Positions 8,325 through 18,317 are shown, numbered from the stretch's first letter. The stretch is 47,518 bases of DNA from Verrucomicrobiota bacterium (GCA_947471985.1 CANIZL010000049.1:1-47518), one strand, 5' to 3'. The notes: generated by a model from the sequence alone, not told the origin. Translations and numbers: made by a program.

Positions 8325-10787
8325 ATGAAAATTACCCAGAACTGGCTCCGCGAATACGTCGACTTTCCGTGGTCGACCGAGGAACTGGTCGAGCGGCTCA
8401 CGATGCTGGGCCTGGAAGTCGAAGGCGTACAAAAACTCGGCGGTGAGTTCGCCGGCATTGTCGTGGCGCAGGTCGTGACGCGTGAAAAGCATCCGAATGC
8501 TGACAAGCTGTCCGTCTGCCGCGTGAACGATGGCCAGGGCGAGCGCCAGATTGTTTGCGGGGCCCAGAATTTTCAGGCCGGCGACAAGGTGCCGCTCATC
8601 CTGCCCGGGGCGTCGCTGCCCTTGAAGGCCGGTGATACGGCTCCGTTTACCATCAAAGTGGGCAAGATTCGCAGCGTGGAGTCCCACGGCATGTTGTGCT
8701 CGCACGAGGAACTGGGAATCGATCCCGAGGCCATCGGCCATGCGCGTGCCGACGGGCTGCTGTTGCTGAAGGCGGACGCCCGGGTGGGGCAATCTTTCGC
8801 CGAGTATCTGGGACGGGCGGGCAGTGACGTGGTGCTGGATCTTGAAGTGACGCCCAATCGGCCCGATCTGAATTCGCTCATCGGCATTGCCCGCGAAGTT
8901 GCCGCTCTGACCGGGAATCCGTTGAAGTTGCCGGCGGCAGAGCTGCCGTCGGCCGGCCCGGGATCGTCGGTGACGGAATGGGTGTCCGTTCGCCTGGAGG
9001 CCCCGGATCTATGCCCGCGCTACTCGGCTCGTCTGGTGCGGGGAGTGCGCATCGGCCCCAGCCCCGATTGGCTGAGGCAGGCTTTGGAGAAGGTCGGTTT
9101 GCGCAGCATCAACAACGTGGTGGATGTGTCCAACTATGTGATGCTGGAGACCGGTCAGCCCCTGCACACGTTCGATTACCGGCTGCTGCATCGGGCGGCG
9201 GATGGTGCGCCGGCGACCGTGGTGGTTCGCCGGGCAACCGGGGGTGAGACCTTCACCACCCTCGATGGCCGGGTACATAGCTTGGGCGCCGATCAGCTGC
9301 TGATTGCGGACGAACAGAAGGGCATCGCCATTGCCGGCATCATGGGCGGCCAAAACACGGAGATCCGGCCGGATACGGTCGACGTCCTCATTGAATCCGC
9401 GTATTTCCTGCCGACCAACATTCGTCGGACCAGCAAGGCGCTCGGGTTACGGACGGATGCCAGTTATCGGTTTGAGCGGGGAGCGGACGTGGGCGTGGGT
9501 GACTATGCCAGCCGACGCTGCGCGGCTTTGATTCTGGCTACGGCGGGCGGCGAGCTCGCCGGCGGTGTGGTGGATGCTTACCCCGAGCCGCTGAAGGCCC
9601 GCGAAATTACGCTGCGTCATGATCGGTGCCAGATCCTGCTCGGCGTGGGAATGGCGGACGACGTCCAGGCCCAATTCCTCACCCGGTTGGGAATTCAGGA
9701 GGTGACCCGCCCGGAGATGCGCGGGGCTTGGTCCATCTGGCGGGTGCCCAGCTGGCGCGTGGATCTCAAACGCGAAGCGGATTTGGTCGAGGAGCTGGCG
9801 CGCCTGCACGGCGTGGACCGGTTGCCGTCGACGCCGCCCCGCTGCGTGCTCGGGACGCATCCGTTTGATGCCATCTTTGACCAACTGGCGGTGGTGCGTA
9901 ATCGCCTGACCAGCCTGGGACTTGATGAGGCCCAAGGGCAGACGCTGATTGGTGGGGCGGCCGCGCGCCTGGTGACGGCCGACATGGTGCCGCTCGCCAA
10001 TCCACTCAGCAGTGACATGGATACCCTGCGTCCCTCGTTGCTGCCGGGGCTGCTGGATACGCTGCGGCACAACCTGACGCGCGGAAATCGCGATGTGCAG
10101 CTTTTTGAAATTGGCCGGGTCTTCACGCAAGCGAACGGAGTGGCCAAGGAAGGTTGGCGCGTGGCCGTGGCCCTGACGGGCGCGCGTTCGCCCGGATTTT
10201 GGACGGGTGAGGAACGTGAGGCCAAATGCGATGTATTCGACATCAAAGGCGTGGTCGAATCCCTGATTGAACTGCTCGGATTGCGGGGGGTGGTTTACCA
10301 ACGCCGTCCCGAAGCCACGCCCTTATTCTTGGAATCCGCGACCCTGGCCCTGGGTGGCAAACTGGCGCTGGGACAACTGGGGCAGGTGCAGCCCCGGCTG
10401 GCCAAGCAGTATGATCTGCGGGATCCGGTCCTGCTGGCGGAATTGGACCTCGATGTCCTGCTGCAACGCCGCGGCGCCGGCGCGTCCTTCAAAGCATTGC
10501 CCGCCTTCCCGGGCAGCCGTCGCGACATCGCGATGCTGGTGCCGGAGTCCACGTCGCACGACGCCGTGCAATCCGTGGTTCGGCAAATCAAGCCCGCCAA
10601 CTTGGAGACGGTGGAGCTGTTTGATGTTTTCCGCGGCAAACATGTGCCCGAGGGACAGAAGAGTCTGGCTTATGCCTTTATCTACCGGGCGGCCGACCGC
10701 ACCTTGAAGGATGAAGAGGTCACGGCCGCACACGCCCGACTGGTGGAGGCCTTCCGGACTCAGCTGGCGGCGCAGATCCGGGAATAG
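8325..10787 (+). CDS. pheT: Phenylalanine-tRNA ligase beta subunit
   Basis: 820 residues, typical for bacterial PheT. In order: an N-terminal B1 part, a tRNA-binding (EMAP-like) domain at about 40-150 with EKHPNADKLSVCRV, the B3/B4 editing domain (about 210-375, with GGQNTEI), the B5 domain (about 400-475), a catalytic-like core with motif residues such as NPLSSDMDTLRPSLLPGLL, and a C-terminal anticodon-binding FDX-ACB domain (about 725-820, FPGSRRDIAMLV and LKDEEVTAAH). It pairs with PheS. It ends 179 bp before the convergent ftsK stop. Confidence 0.96.
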   Translation: MKITQNWLREYVDFPWSTEELVERLTMLGLEVEGVQKLGGEFAGIVVAQVVTREKHPNADKLSVCRVNDGQGERQIVCGAQNFQAGDKVPLILPGASLPLKAGDTAPFTIKVGKIRSVESHGMLCSHEELGIDPEAIGHARADGLLLLKADARVGQSFAEYLGRAGSDVVLDLEVTPNRPDLNSLIGIAREVAALTGNPLKLPAAELPSAGPGSSVTEWVSVRLEAPDLCPRYSARLVRGVRIGPSPDWLRQALEKVGLRSINNVVDVSNYVMLETGQPLHTFDYRLLHRAADGAPATVVVRRATGGETFTTLDGRVHSLGADQLLIADEQKGIAIAGIMGGQNTEIRPDTVDVLIESAYFLPTNIRRTSKALGLRTDASYRFERGADVGVGDYASRRCAALILATAGGELAGGVVDAYPEPLKAREITLRHDRCQILLGVGMADDVQAQFLTRLGIQEVTRPEMRGAWSIWRVPSWRVDLKREADLVEELARLHGVDRLPSTPPRCVLGTHPFDAIFDQLAVVRNRLTSLGLDEAQGQTLIGGAAARLVTADMVPLANPLSSDMDTLRPSLLPGLLDTLRHNLTRGNRDVQLFEIGRVFTQANGVAKEGWRVAVALTGARSPGFWTGEEREAKCDVFDIKGVVESLIELLGLRGVVYQRRPEATPLFLESATLALGGKLALGQLGQVQPRLAKQYDLRDPVLLAELDLDVLLQRRGAGASFKALPAFPGSRRDIAMLVPESTSHDAVQSVVRQIKPANLETVELFDVFRGKHVPEGQKSLAYAFIYRAADRTLKDEEVTAAHARLVEAFRTQLAAQIRE

Positions 10788-10803
10788 CGGTTGTCGATTT
10801 GGA

Positions 10804-10838
10804 GGCCACCCGTCGTCCGTTGAGTCCGACGGGTGGCC
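10804..10838. terminator. Hairpin between convergent pheT and ftsK
   Basis: A perfect 12-bp inverted repeat, 10804-10815 with 10827-10838, around an 11-base loop, 16 bp past the pheT stop. It has no T-tract on either side, so it may act as a Rho-assisted or bidirectional terminator. Confidence 0.5.
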
Positions 10839-10966
10839 GCATCTCCAACTGGGTGGAGTGGGCGGCGTGCGGAAATCCGCCTTGGGTGGACGGGAGCGAC
10901 GGGGTTTATTGGGCGGCGGCAGGCTGGGCTTCCTCCTGCGCCAGCCCGTGGTGTCAGACAACCGCG

Positions 10967-13822
10967 TCAGACCATTTCCTGGCCGCCACCGTCAAAACCC
11001 GTTCCGTCCAGATCGATCAGAATATCCCGGGGTTCGGCACCCTTGCTCGGTCCGACGATGCCCCGGTCTTCCAGTTCATCCATGATGCGGGCGGCCCGCC
11101 CGTAGCCCAGCTTGAGCCGTCGCTGCAGGAGCGAAACGCTGGCTTTCTTCTCCGAGCGAATCACGGCAATGCACTTTTGGATGAGCTCATCGTCCGCATT
11201 ATTGCCTTCGTCGTCCGGATCCAGGGGCATGGTCCCCGCGCTGCTGGGAGCCTTCTGCAGGGCCTGATGGATATCCACCTCGTAGCTGGGTTTGCCTTGT
11301 TTGGCGATGTGGGCCACGACCCCTTCGATCTCCTGGTCGGTAATGAGGGCGCCTTGCGCGCGAATCAGTCGTCCGCTGCCGGGTGGCAGGTACAGCATGT
11401 CACCCTTTCCCAGCAGCTTGTCGGCCCCCATCTGATCCAAAATCGTGCGGGAATCGACCTTCGCCGCGACTTGGAACGCGATGCGCGCCGGAATGTTGGC
11501 CTTGATCACGCCCGTGATGACATCGACGGACGGGCGTTGCGTGGCCACGATACAATGGATTCCGGCGGCGCGCGCCATCTGGGTAATGCGGGCGATGGCC
11601 ATTTCCACGTCCGCCGGCGCCACCAGCATCAGGTCCGCCAACTCGTCGATGATGACGACGATGTAGGAGAGCTTTTCGGGAATGATGATGTCCTCCTCGC
11701 GCGGAACGACGATCTGTTCATCGATCTCCACGGCGAAGCCGTCGGCGCCTGGCTCCACTTTTTCTTTCCGCTGCATGAGCGGCAGTTCGAGTTCCTTCGG
11801 GCCGGCGGCTTTTTCGGCATCCTTTTCGCGCGGACGTTCGTTGAAGGATTTGATATTGCGCACGCCGACGCGGGCGAAGATCTGGTAGCGCTTCTCCATC
11901 TCATTGACCACCCAGCGCAGGGCGAGGATCACCTTCTTGGGGTCCGTGACCACGGGTACGACGAGATGCGGCAGGGCATTGTATTGCTGCAGCTCAACCA
12001 CCTTCGGATCGATCATCACGAAGCGCAGTTGGTCGGGGGTAAACTTATAGAGCAGGGACGCGATGATCGTGTTGATGCAGACCGATTTTCCGGAACCGGT
12101 GCTGCCGGCGATCAACACGTGGGGCATCTCGGCGAGATCCGCGATGATTGGATGGCCGTAGACATCTTTTCCCAGGGCGAGAGGAATCCGGGCCCGAGAA
12201 TTCATCCACTCCGGTGATTCCAGCAGGTCGCGCATGATGACCTTGGTCTTCACCGCGTTGGGAACCTCGATGCCGACGGACGATTTGCCGGGAACCGGGG
12301 CGAGGACATTGAGCCGTTCGGCCTTGAGGGCGGCCGCGATGTTGTTGGTCAGTGCCGCGATTTTTTCGAGCTTCACGCCCGGGGCGGGATGCAATTCGTA
12401 CCGGGTGATCGTCGGACCCTTGGTGATGTCGCCGGGGGCGACTTCGATGCCGAACTGCGCAAGGGTCTGGACCATCAGGCGCGCGTTGGCCATGAGCTCC
12501 TCCTTGGTTTCGGTGGGGCGCACGGTGAGGTCCGGCGTTTGGAGCAGGGCGATGCCGGGCAGTTGGTAATTGCCGATCATCGGCGTGCTGGCGACGGTGA
12601 TCGGACGCCGGCGCGGTGCGCCGGTCGGGCGCATCAGCGGCTTCGGAGCAGGGGTATTGACGGCGGCGGCGATGGCTTCCGGTGTGAAGGGCGAGTCCTC
12701 GAGATCATCCACCCCCGAGGGCGGGGTGTCTGATTCGACCTCGGTCAACGGGGCGGAGTCTTCGGGTGACTTCCCGATCTTGGCAAGATGCTCCTTGGTC
12801 GCGTCGGCCACCCCGTAATCGGGATCGTCGGTGTCCTTGATCTTCGCGAAGGCGTTGCCGGCGGCCTCGCCGGTGCCGGCTCCGGACGGGCGCCCAAGAA
12901 TCCGAGCCACCAAGCCGCCCCGTTTGCGGGCAACTGGGGTCTCGGGGGTGCCGAGTTTGGCGGCGACATCCTCGGCGCGAATCACTTCCCCGGCGTTCAT
13001 CAACTGATCCGGGCGCAGCTGGGGAACGGAAAGATCCCGAACCGTGGGTTCGGGGACGGGTTTGCCGTCGGAGCCCAGGCCGGAAGGCAGGGCGCTCGGT
13101 TCGGTTGGAGTCTGGCGGGCGGTGCCTTTCGCCGCTGCTGCTGCCGGCGCGGCGCCGGCTTCGCGTTGGAGTTCGCGCTGTTTCCGGGCGAGTTCCCGGG
13201 ACTCCTTTTTGAGCGCCAGTTCCTCGGCTTCCAGCTGATCGCGGGCCTGGAAGGGATCCGGTTCAAAGAGACGTCGCACCCACAGCAGCAGATGAAAATC
13301 GGTCAATAGGAGCCAGCTGCCCAGGTAGGCCAGCGCATAGATCATCGTGGCGCCGCTGCGATTGAAGAAATTGCGGAAGACATACTCATTCAGCGCCCAG
13401 CCAATAATCCCGCCGGCGCCCATGGTGTCGCCCTTCACTCCCAGCGGCGGCAATTGGTCAGAGTACAGGTCGAGCAGTCCGCAGAGCCCAAGGAACATGC
13501 CCAGCGTGCCCACAATTCCGCGCCAGCGCCGCAAATGAGCCAGGGCATCGGTGAATCCGGCGAGCCCAAGGAACATGGAAACCACCGGCAAGGCCCAGGC
13601 GGCCGCGCCGAATCCCAGGAAAAGTCGGTAGGCGAGATGCGCGCCGAACGGCCCCATCCAGTTGTGGACGGAGGAATTCCGCGGGACGGCATTGAAGGCG
13701 AGGTCGTAGCGGTCGTAGGAGACCAGCGCGAGGGCCAGCACGAGCGCGATCGACAAGCCTAGCCAGCCGATAAGGTCGCCCCAGGCATGCCCGGAAGTTT
13801 CTGCGGTCGTAGAACGCGCCAC
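10967..13822 (-). CDS. ftsK: DNA translocase FtsK/SpoIIIE
   Basis: 951 residues from a GTG start. FtsK pumps chromosome ends across the closing septum and activates dimer resolution. The N-terminus has about four membrane segments within residues 15-180. A charged linker (about 200-440) follows. The motor contains the Walker A loop GSTGSGKSVCIN (Lys579) and the Walker B VVIIDELADLML (Asp726, Glu727). Between them lies a charged insert of about 50 residues (roughly 665-715) rich in Glu and Lys that is longer than in E. coli. The C-terminal gamma winged helix reads VSLLQRRLKLGYGRAARIMDELEDRGIVG, the KOPS-reading part. It is downstream of the Gfo/Idh gene by 63 bp. Confidence 0.95.
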   Translation of the reverse strand: MARSTTAETSGHAWGDLIGWLGLSIALVLALALVSYDRYDLAFNAVPRNSSVHNWMGPFGAHLAYRLFLGFGAAAWALPVVSMFLGLAGFTDALAHLRRWRGIVGTLGMFLGLCGLLDLYSDQLPPLGVKGDTMGAGGIIGWALNEYVFRNFFNRSGATMIYALAYLGSWLLLTDFHLLLWVRRLFEPDPFQARDQLEAEELALKKESRELARKQRELQREAGAAPAAAAAKGTARQTPTEPSALPSGLGSDGKPVPEPTVRDLSVPQLRPDQLMNAGEVIRAEDVAAKLGTPETPVARKRGGLVARILGRPSGAGTGEAAGNAFAKIKDTDDPDYGVADATKEHLAKIGKSPEDSAPLTEVESDTPPSGVDDLEDSPFTPEAIAAAVNTPAPKPLMRPTGAPRRRPITVASTPMIGNYQLPGIALLQTPDLTVRPTETKEELMANARLMVQTLAQFGIEVAPGDITKGPTITRYELHPAPGVKLEKIAALTNNIAAALKAERLNVLAPVPGKSSVGIEVPNAVKTKVIMRDLLESPEWMNSRARIPLALGKDVYGHPIIADLAEMPHVLIAGSTGSGKSVCINTIIASLLYKFTPDQLRFVMIDPKVVELQQYNALPHLVVPVVTDPKKVILALRWVVNEMEKRYQIFARVGVRNIKSFNERPREKDAEKAAGPKELELPLMQRKEKVEPGADGFAVEIDEQIVVPREEDIIIPEKLSYIVVIIDELADLMLVAPADVEMAIARITQMARAAGIHCIVATQRPSVDVITGVIKANIPARIAFQVAAKVDSRTILDQMGADKLLGKGDMLYLPPGSGRLIRAQGALITDQEIEGVVAHIAKQGKPSYEVDIHQALQKAPSSAGTMPLDPDDEGNNADDELIQKCIAVIRSEKKASVSLLQRRLKLGYGRAARIMDELEDRGIVGPSKGAEPRDILIDLDGTGFDGGGQEMV

Positions 13823-13885
13823 AGCGGTACCTTAAGGACCCCGCGTCCCCTCGGGCAAGCTGGCTGGAGCGGGGAGAACCGAGTT

Positions 13886-15064
13886 TTAAAGCTTGACCCA
13901 GCGACCGGCGGTGCTGCTTTTCAGCAACGCTTCGCAGAGCTGGACTTCTTGGTGCCCATCCTGCGCGGTGGCGAAAAGGACCGGGGTCTGCCGGCCGCTG
14001 GCGATGTGTTGGTAGACGGCCCGGTACTGCATTTTATGGCTGTCGGGAAAGCCCTCCGCATGTCCGCCCGGATAGTCCGTGAAGCCCGCCACATCTTCGC
14101 TGAAGCCGGCGGTGCCACGCTGGAGGATCTGGTTGGGCTCGTCGCGTCGGCCGACGAGGATTTCGTTGGGTTGCTGCAGATCCCAGCGCACGCTGCCCTT
14201 GGTGCCGTAAATGCCCAGCGCGAGACTGCATTTCCAGCCGGCGGCGACCTGCGAAATGGAGGCGTTTGCGTGCACCCCATTGACGTGACCATGCGCCGAG
14301 GAACCGAATCGCAAGAGCACACTGCCAAAATCCTCGGTGTCCACGCTGTAAGGCACGAGGGTCGTCGGATCCGCCTGCGTAAACGTTTTGACCTCACCGC
14401 GGGGGCGACGGCGGGTCCGGTGAAAGGTTTCGAGGTGGGCAAACACCGCTTCCACCTTTGCTCCCAGGATGAAGGAAGCGGCATCGATCCAATGGGTGCC
14501 GATGTCGCCCACGGCCCGGAGTGCGCCACCCTCCGAGGCGAGGATGCGCCAGTTGTAATCGGTGTCCTTCAGCAGCCAGTCCTGAAAGAACTGGCCCTGC
14601 ACGTGGATGATCTGGCCGAGGTCACCGCGTTGAACCATGGCGCGCATCTGCAGCACGGCGGGGAAGAAGCGGCACATGTAATTTACGGCGAACACCGGGC
14701 CGGCCGCCCCGGCGCGATTCACGGCCGCCACGACGCGGCGGGTTTCCCGGCTGGTCATGCCCAGCGGCTTCTCGCAAACGACGTGCTTGCCCGCCTTCAG
14801 AGCCGCGAGGCATTGCTCGACGTGCACCTTGTTCGGCGAGGTGATGTGGACCACGTCGACATTGGGCGAGCGGTAGAGCGCCGCGTAGTCGTGGTCCCCG
14901 TAGACCTCGGGAATTCCCCACCTTTCCGCGGTGGACCGGGCACTTTGGGTGGAGCCGCAGATGGCGGTGACCTGCACGCCGAGGCGCTTGAGTGCCTCAA
15001 TGTGAACGGGGCCGATGAAGCCGGTGCCGATGACGCCGGCACGGAGGGTGTGGAGGGGTGTCAT
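13886..15064 (-). CDS. Gfo/Idh/MocA-family NAD(P)-dependent oxidoreductase
   Basis: 392 residues. The N-terminal Rossmann domain begins GVIGTGFIGPVHIEAL, with a TSPNKVHVEQCLAALKAGKHV stretch and the conserved CEKPLG lysine loop. GDIGTHWIDAASF contains the catalytic His region of the C-terminal domain. Family members oxidise or rearrange sugars, inositols or glucosides, and the many planctomycete/verrucomicrobial paralogues mostly have unknown substrates. No signal peptide is seen, so it is cytoplasmic. It lies 27 bp downstream of the GntR regulator gene, suggesting that the two are co-transcribed and that the regulator senses a related sugar. Confidence 0.88.
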   Translation of the reverse strand: MTPLHTLRAGVIGTGFIGPVHIEALKRLGVQVTAICGSTQSARSTAERWGIPEVYGDHDYAALYRSPNVDVVHITSPNKVHVEQCLAALKAGKHVVCEKPLGMTSRETRRVVAAVNRAGAAGPVFAVNYMCRFFPAVLQMRAMVQRGDLGQIIHVQGQFFQDWLLKDTDYNWRILASEGGALRAVGDIGTHWIDAASFILGAKVEAVFAHLETFHRTRRRPRGEVKTFTQADPTTLVPYSVDTEDFGSVLLRFGSSAHGHVNGVHANASISQVAAGWKCSLALGIYGTKGSVRWDLQQPNEILVGRRDEPNQILQRGTAGFSEDVAGFTDYPGGHAEGFPDSHKMQYRAVYQHIASGRQTPVLFATAQDGHQEVQLCEALLKSSTAGRWVKL

Positions 15065-15091
15065 GGGAGCGAATTGGAAGCGGACAAGTTA

Positions 15092-15895
15092 TCAGGAGTG
15101 GGCCAGGAGCATCCCGGGGTTTTGCTGGCGGCCCTCGCGCAGGGGATTGTGAAATTCATACTGATCTCCGCGGTAGAAAGTATCCTCGACCCACAGGGGG
15201 CCATCCGGCGTTGAGCCGCGGGCGTGTATATGCAGAGCGGCGGCGCCGGATTCAGTGCCGAGCAGGAGCGCGTCTTCCGCGGGGAGATTCACGGCCCGAA
15301 TTGTTTGGTCGGCCCCGGTAATGCGCAATCCGAAGTTCACTGTGAAGAGCCGGTACAAGGAGGACGCCACCCGCGCCGCAGTAAGCCGGGGGCAGAACCG
15401 GGCCACGACGTGCCGCCGTTCCAGAATCACCGGCACGCCGCCGGCCAGCCGGAGCCGTTCGAAATAATAGAGGGACTCTTGTGACGAGACTTCCAAGGCT
15501 GCGGCGACTCCCGCCGGTGCCGTACCGGCGGTCCGACGACGGAACGATAACACGCGGGTTGTGGGCAGGCGACCGGCCTGCTCCGCCCGGGCGGTGAAAC
15601 TCACCAGCCGGCCCATGTCGAGATCCAGCTGGCCCGCGCGGACGAACGTGCCGACGCCCTTGCGGAACTCGACCAGTCCCGACGTGACCAGGTGGGAAAG
15701 GGCCTTGTTGGCGGTCACGCGGCTGACCCGGAAACGCTCGGCAATCTTCCGCTCCGTGAGGAACTGGTCGCCGGGTTTGAATTCACCCGAATTCAGAAGT
15801 TCGCGCAGGAGCTCATTGAGTTGCGTGTAGATGGGATCCCGCATCAGCCGCCCGGCCGTCGCGGCGGCGGGGGAATTGACGGTGACTTGTGGCAT
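15092..15895 (-). CDS. GntR-family (HutC/UTRA) transcriptional regulator
   Basis: 267 residues from the ATG at 15895. The N-terminal winged helix is clear: DPIYTQLNELLRELLNSGEF, then FLTERKIAERFRVSRVTANKAL and GLVEFRKGVGTFV (about 20-86). The remainder (105-265) fits the UTRA ligand-binding domain of the HutC subfamily, with ESLYYFERLRLAGGVPVILE and GADQTIRAV. The domain binds small sugar- or amino-acid-type effectors. The frame is open upstream to 16249, but this would overlap the divergent gene; ATG 15910 is a nearby alternative. It heads a likely operon with the Gfo/Idh gene and sits 157 bp from a divergent secreted-protein gene, so the gap probably holds its operator. Confidence 0.85.
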   Translation of the reverse strand: MPQVTVNSPAAATAGRLMRDPIYTQLNELLRELLNSGEFKPGDQFLTERKIAERFRVSRVTANKALSHLVTSGLVEFRKGVGTFVRAGQLDLDMGRLVSFTARAEQAGRLPTTRVLSFRRRTAGTAPAGVAAALEVSSQESLYYFERLRLAGGVPVILERRHVVARFCPRLTAARVASSLYRLFTVNFGLRITGADQTIRAVNLPAEDALLLGTESGAAALHIHARGSTPDGPLWVEDTFYRGDQYEFHNPLREGRQQNPGMLLAHS

Positions 15896-16052
15896 GGCCA
15901 CGAGATCCATCGACCGGCGATCGGCGGGGAACAAATCGGAATGCACGGTCGGGTGCATCGCCGTATGGGCCGGGCGTCGGCCGAGGAATGGACGGGACGG
16001 GGATGGAACTCTCCGTTTGGTTTGCGGACATTTCCGGGATAGGCTCGACGGC

Positions 16053-18233
16053 ATGTCGTGTCTCATCATGCCCTTTCGATCCATGGTCGCCGGGTTGGCC
16101 CTCGCGTTGTTCGGCAACGGGAGTTTGCTTCGAGGAGCGGAGCCCACCGGACCCAAACCCGCTGAGATCATCGCCGCGCTCAGCCCGTCCATGGTGCGGG
16201 TGGAATTTGAGCTGCAGTTCGACAAAGGTGATGCGCCAACCGGAGCCATTGATCACGATCCCGGCTCGCGCACGCACGCCAATCATTCCCTCGCGGACGT
16301 AATTCGGGAGGAACGCCCGTTGGAGGACGCGGGTTATCTGGTGGCGCCGGACCGGGTGATCATTCCCGACACCACCATTCATCCACGCTTCATCAAACGG
16401 ATCCGGGTGGCTTCGGCCACGGGGAGTTCGGAGGCGACCATGGATTCCTATGGACGGGACGGATGGTTTGCAGTGTTGAAGCTCAAGACCCCCTTGCCGG
16501 GAAGCAAACCGCTGGAGTTCGTGTCGGGCCAGAAGCCGGCGTATATCGCCACCTATTATCGCGCCGAAGGCGGCATGCTGATGGATCTTGCGCCGTTCGG
16601 GGGACGCTTCCAGCAACCGGACGGACGGCCTGGCTATCGCGTGGCGGAAAATACGGGACTCGCCGTGGGCACCAACGGGGCTCCGGTGGGACTGGTATTT
16701 TCGCACCGTCTGGCCGCCGATGATTCCTGGCAGGGCTCGCCCCTGACCAAGCCGCTGGTGGACGCCGCCAGCCTGGCCGCGGCCACGGAGTCCCTGACGG
16801 CGTACAGCCGCGCGATTCTGCCGCGGGTCCGCCTGAGTTTCCGCAGCCCCAAGACGCCGGCGGGGCGGGAGCGCGTTCGCGGACGCAACGGCGGCGAGGA
16901 AGATGAGAATGATGATGCCACGGAGCAGGACGTGGTGGGCTTGGTCTTGCCGGGCAACCGGGTGGCGGTGCTGGCCAATTTGAAGTCGGCGAAGACCGCC
17001 CGCCTGCAGCGAATTTCCCTTCATCCGCTGGGCTCGACCGAGTCGATCACCGCCCGTTTTGTGGCTTCCCTCAAGGATTATGGGGTGTTGTTGGTGGAGC
17101 CGGAGAAGCCCTTGCCGGCCACGGCGTCCGTCTTTACCGGGGATCTCCGCGAACTGCTGGAAAAGCTGGTGCTCAAGGCGGAGATCGATCTCCAGGGAGA
17201 GGTTCGGGCTGACTACTTCCATGAATCGCGCTTCGGTCTGCTGCGCACCGGACCGCGACTCGAGTACTATCCGGAGCTGGGCGACATGTCCGCGGTGGAA
17301 CAGATCCATCTCTTCACCATGGATCGCCAGCTCATTGCCTTGCCGGTGGCGCGCCGGGAGCGTCCCGGGCAGAAGGCGGCTGGCCGTTGGAATCACCCGG
17401 AGGTCGAGCTGACGCCCGCGCGGCTGCTGACTCAGGCGGTGGCGAATCTTTCCACGAGTGCGGATCCGGCCAACGTGCCCACTTCTGAAGCCGATGAAAA
17501 TCGCGTGGCCTGGCTGGGCGTGGAATTGCAGCCGCTGACCCGGGAGCTGGCCCGGGCCAATGGCGTCAGCGATCAGACCCGCGATGGCGAATCCGGGGCG
17601 CTGGTGACGTTCGTCCACCCGGAATCCCCGGCGGCCGAGGCCGGACTGGTGGCGGGTGTGGTGCTATTGCGCCTGCGTTCGGCGGGTGAACCCGCACCGA
17701 TCGAAATCCATCTCGACGAGGATTTCATGCGTGCGCAGCCTTTTCCGTGGGATCGCATGGATGAGATTCGTGAGCAGTTTTTTGATCGGCTTTGGACCCC
17801 GTGGGCGCCGGCGGAAAATGCTTTTACCCGGTCCCTCACCGATCTGGGCTTCGGCACCCGATTCACATTGGAGTATTTCGCGGATGGGAAACTGCAGACC
17901 CACGATTTCGCGGTTGCCGCCAGCCCGCAGCACTTTGACAGCGCGGCTCGTTTCAAGTCGGAATCGCTGGGGTTGACCGTGCGCGACCTCACCTTCGAGG
18001 TCCGTCGCTACATGCAACGCAAGGCGGACGAACCGGGTGTGGTGATTTCTAAATTGGAGCCGGGTTCGAAGGCCAGCGTCGCCGGCTTGAAGCCGTACGA
18101 GGTGGTGACCCACGTCAACGATAAGCCCGTGGCCTCAGTGAAGGATTTCGAGCGGCTGATCAAGGTTGGCGGCGAACTCAAGTTGTCGATCAAGCGCATG
18201 GCCAAGGGCCGGATCGTTACGGTCAAAGGCTAA
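16053..18233 (+). CDS. Secreted protein with two degenerate HtrA-like domains and two PDZ domains
   Basis: 726 residues from the ATG at 16053, with a signal-peptide-like start (VAGLALALFGNGSLLRGA before EP). A trypsin-like beta pattern can be followed (GYLVAPDRVIIPDTT at about 92, then WFAVLKLKTP, and GTNGAPVGLVF). At the three places where HtrA has His, Asp and Ser I read Thr, Trp and Asn, so this copy looks inactive. A second similar segment starts near VVGLVLPGNRVAVLANLKSA and ends DYGVLLVE, again without a triad. Two PDZ domains follow, at about 482-560 (AWLGVELQPLTR, ESPAAEAGLVAG) and 652-726 (GVVISKLEPGSKASVAGLK). It is probably a periplasmic scaffold rather than a protease. The alignment is by eye. 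It is divergent from the GntR gene. Confidence 0.65.
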   Translation: MSCLIMPFRSMVAGLALALFGNGSLLRGAEPTGPKPAEIIAALSPSMVRVEFELQFDKGDAPTGAIDHDPGSRTHANHSLADVIREERPLEDAGYLVAPDRVIIPDTTIHPRFIKRIRVASATGSSEATMDSYGRDGWFAVLKLKTPLPGSKPLEFVSGQKPAYIATYYRAEGGMLMDLAPFGGRFQQPDGRPGYRVAENTGLAVGTNGAPVGLVFSHRLAADDSWQGSPLTKPLVDAASLAAATESLTAYSRAILPRVRLSFRSPKTPAGRERVRGRNGGEEDENDDATEQDVVGLVLPGNRVAVLANLKSAKTARLQRISLHPLGSTESITARFVASLKDYGVLLVEPEKPLPATASVFTGDLRELLEKLVLKAEIDLQGEVRADYFHESRFGLLRTGPRLEYYPELGDMSAVEQIHLFTMDRQLIALPVARRERPGQKAAGRWNHPEVELTPARLLTQAVANLSTSADPANVPTSEADENRVAWLGVELQPLTRELARANGVSDQTRDGESGALVTFVHPESPAAEAGLVAGVVLLRLRSAGEPAPIEIHLDEDFMRAQPFPWDRMDEIREQFFDRLWTPWAPAENAFTRSLTDLGFGTRFTLEYFADGKLQTHDFAVAASPQHFDSAARFKSESLGLTVRDLTFEVRRYMQRKADEPGVVISKLEPGSKASVAGLKPYEVVTHVNDKPVASVKDFERLIKVGGELKLSIKRMAKGRIVTVKG

Positions 18234-18246
18234 GGGCTGAAGGGAG

Positions 18247-18269
18247 GCGGCCCGCTTTCGCTGGGCCGC
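18247..18269. terminator. Weak hairpin between convergent genes
   Basis: A 7-bp GC stem (GCGGCCC/GGGCCGC) with a 9-base loop, 13 bp past the stop at 18233 and before the convergent gene ending at 18318. There is no T-tract, so terminator function is only possible. Confidence 0.3.
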
Positions 18270-18317
18270 TCCCACCGCGGTTCGCCGGAGCCGCGGAGGC
18301 AGACGTGGTCGCCGGCG

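Noticed and set aside
10799-12217. A 472-codon plus-strand frame opposite ftsK
   Set aside because: FtsK motor motifs are on the minus strand; this is the complement.
13787-15214. A 475-codon plus-strand frame over the oxidoreductase
   Set aside because: Gfo/Idh motifs (GVIGTGFIG, EKPLG, GDIGTHW) are on the minus strand.
15813-17618. A 601-codon minus-strand open frame opposite the PDZ protein
   Set aside because: It overlaps both the GntR gene in another frame and the PDZ gene, and its sequence lacks any motif; the sense protein has a signal peptide and two PDZ domains.
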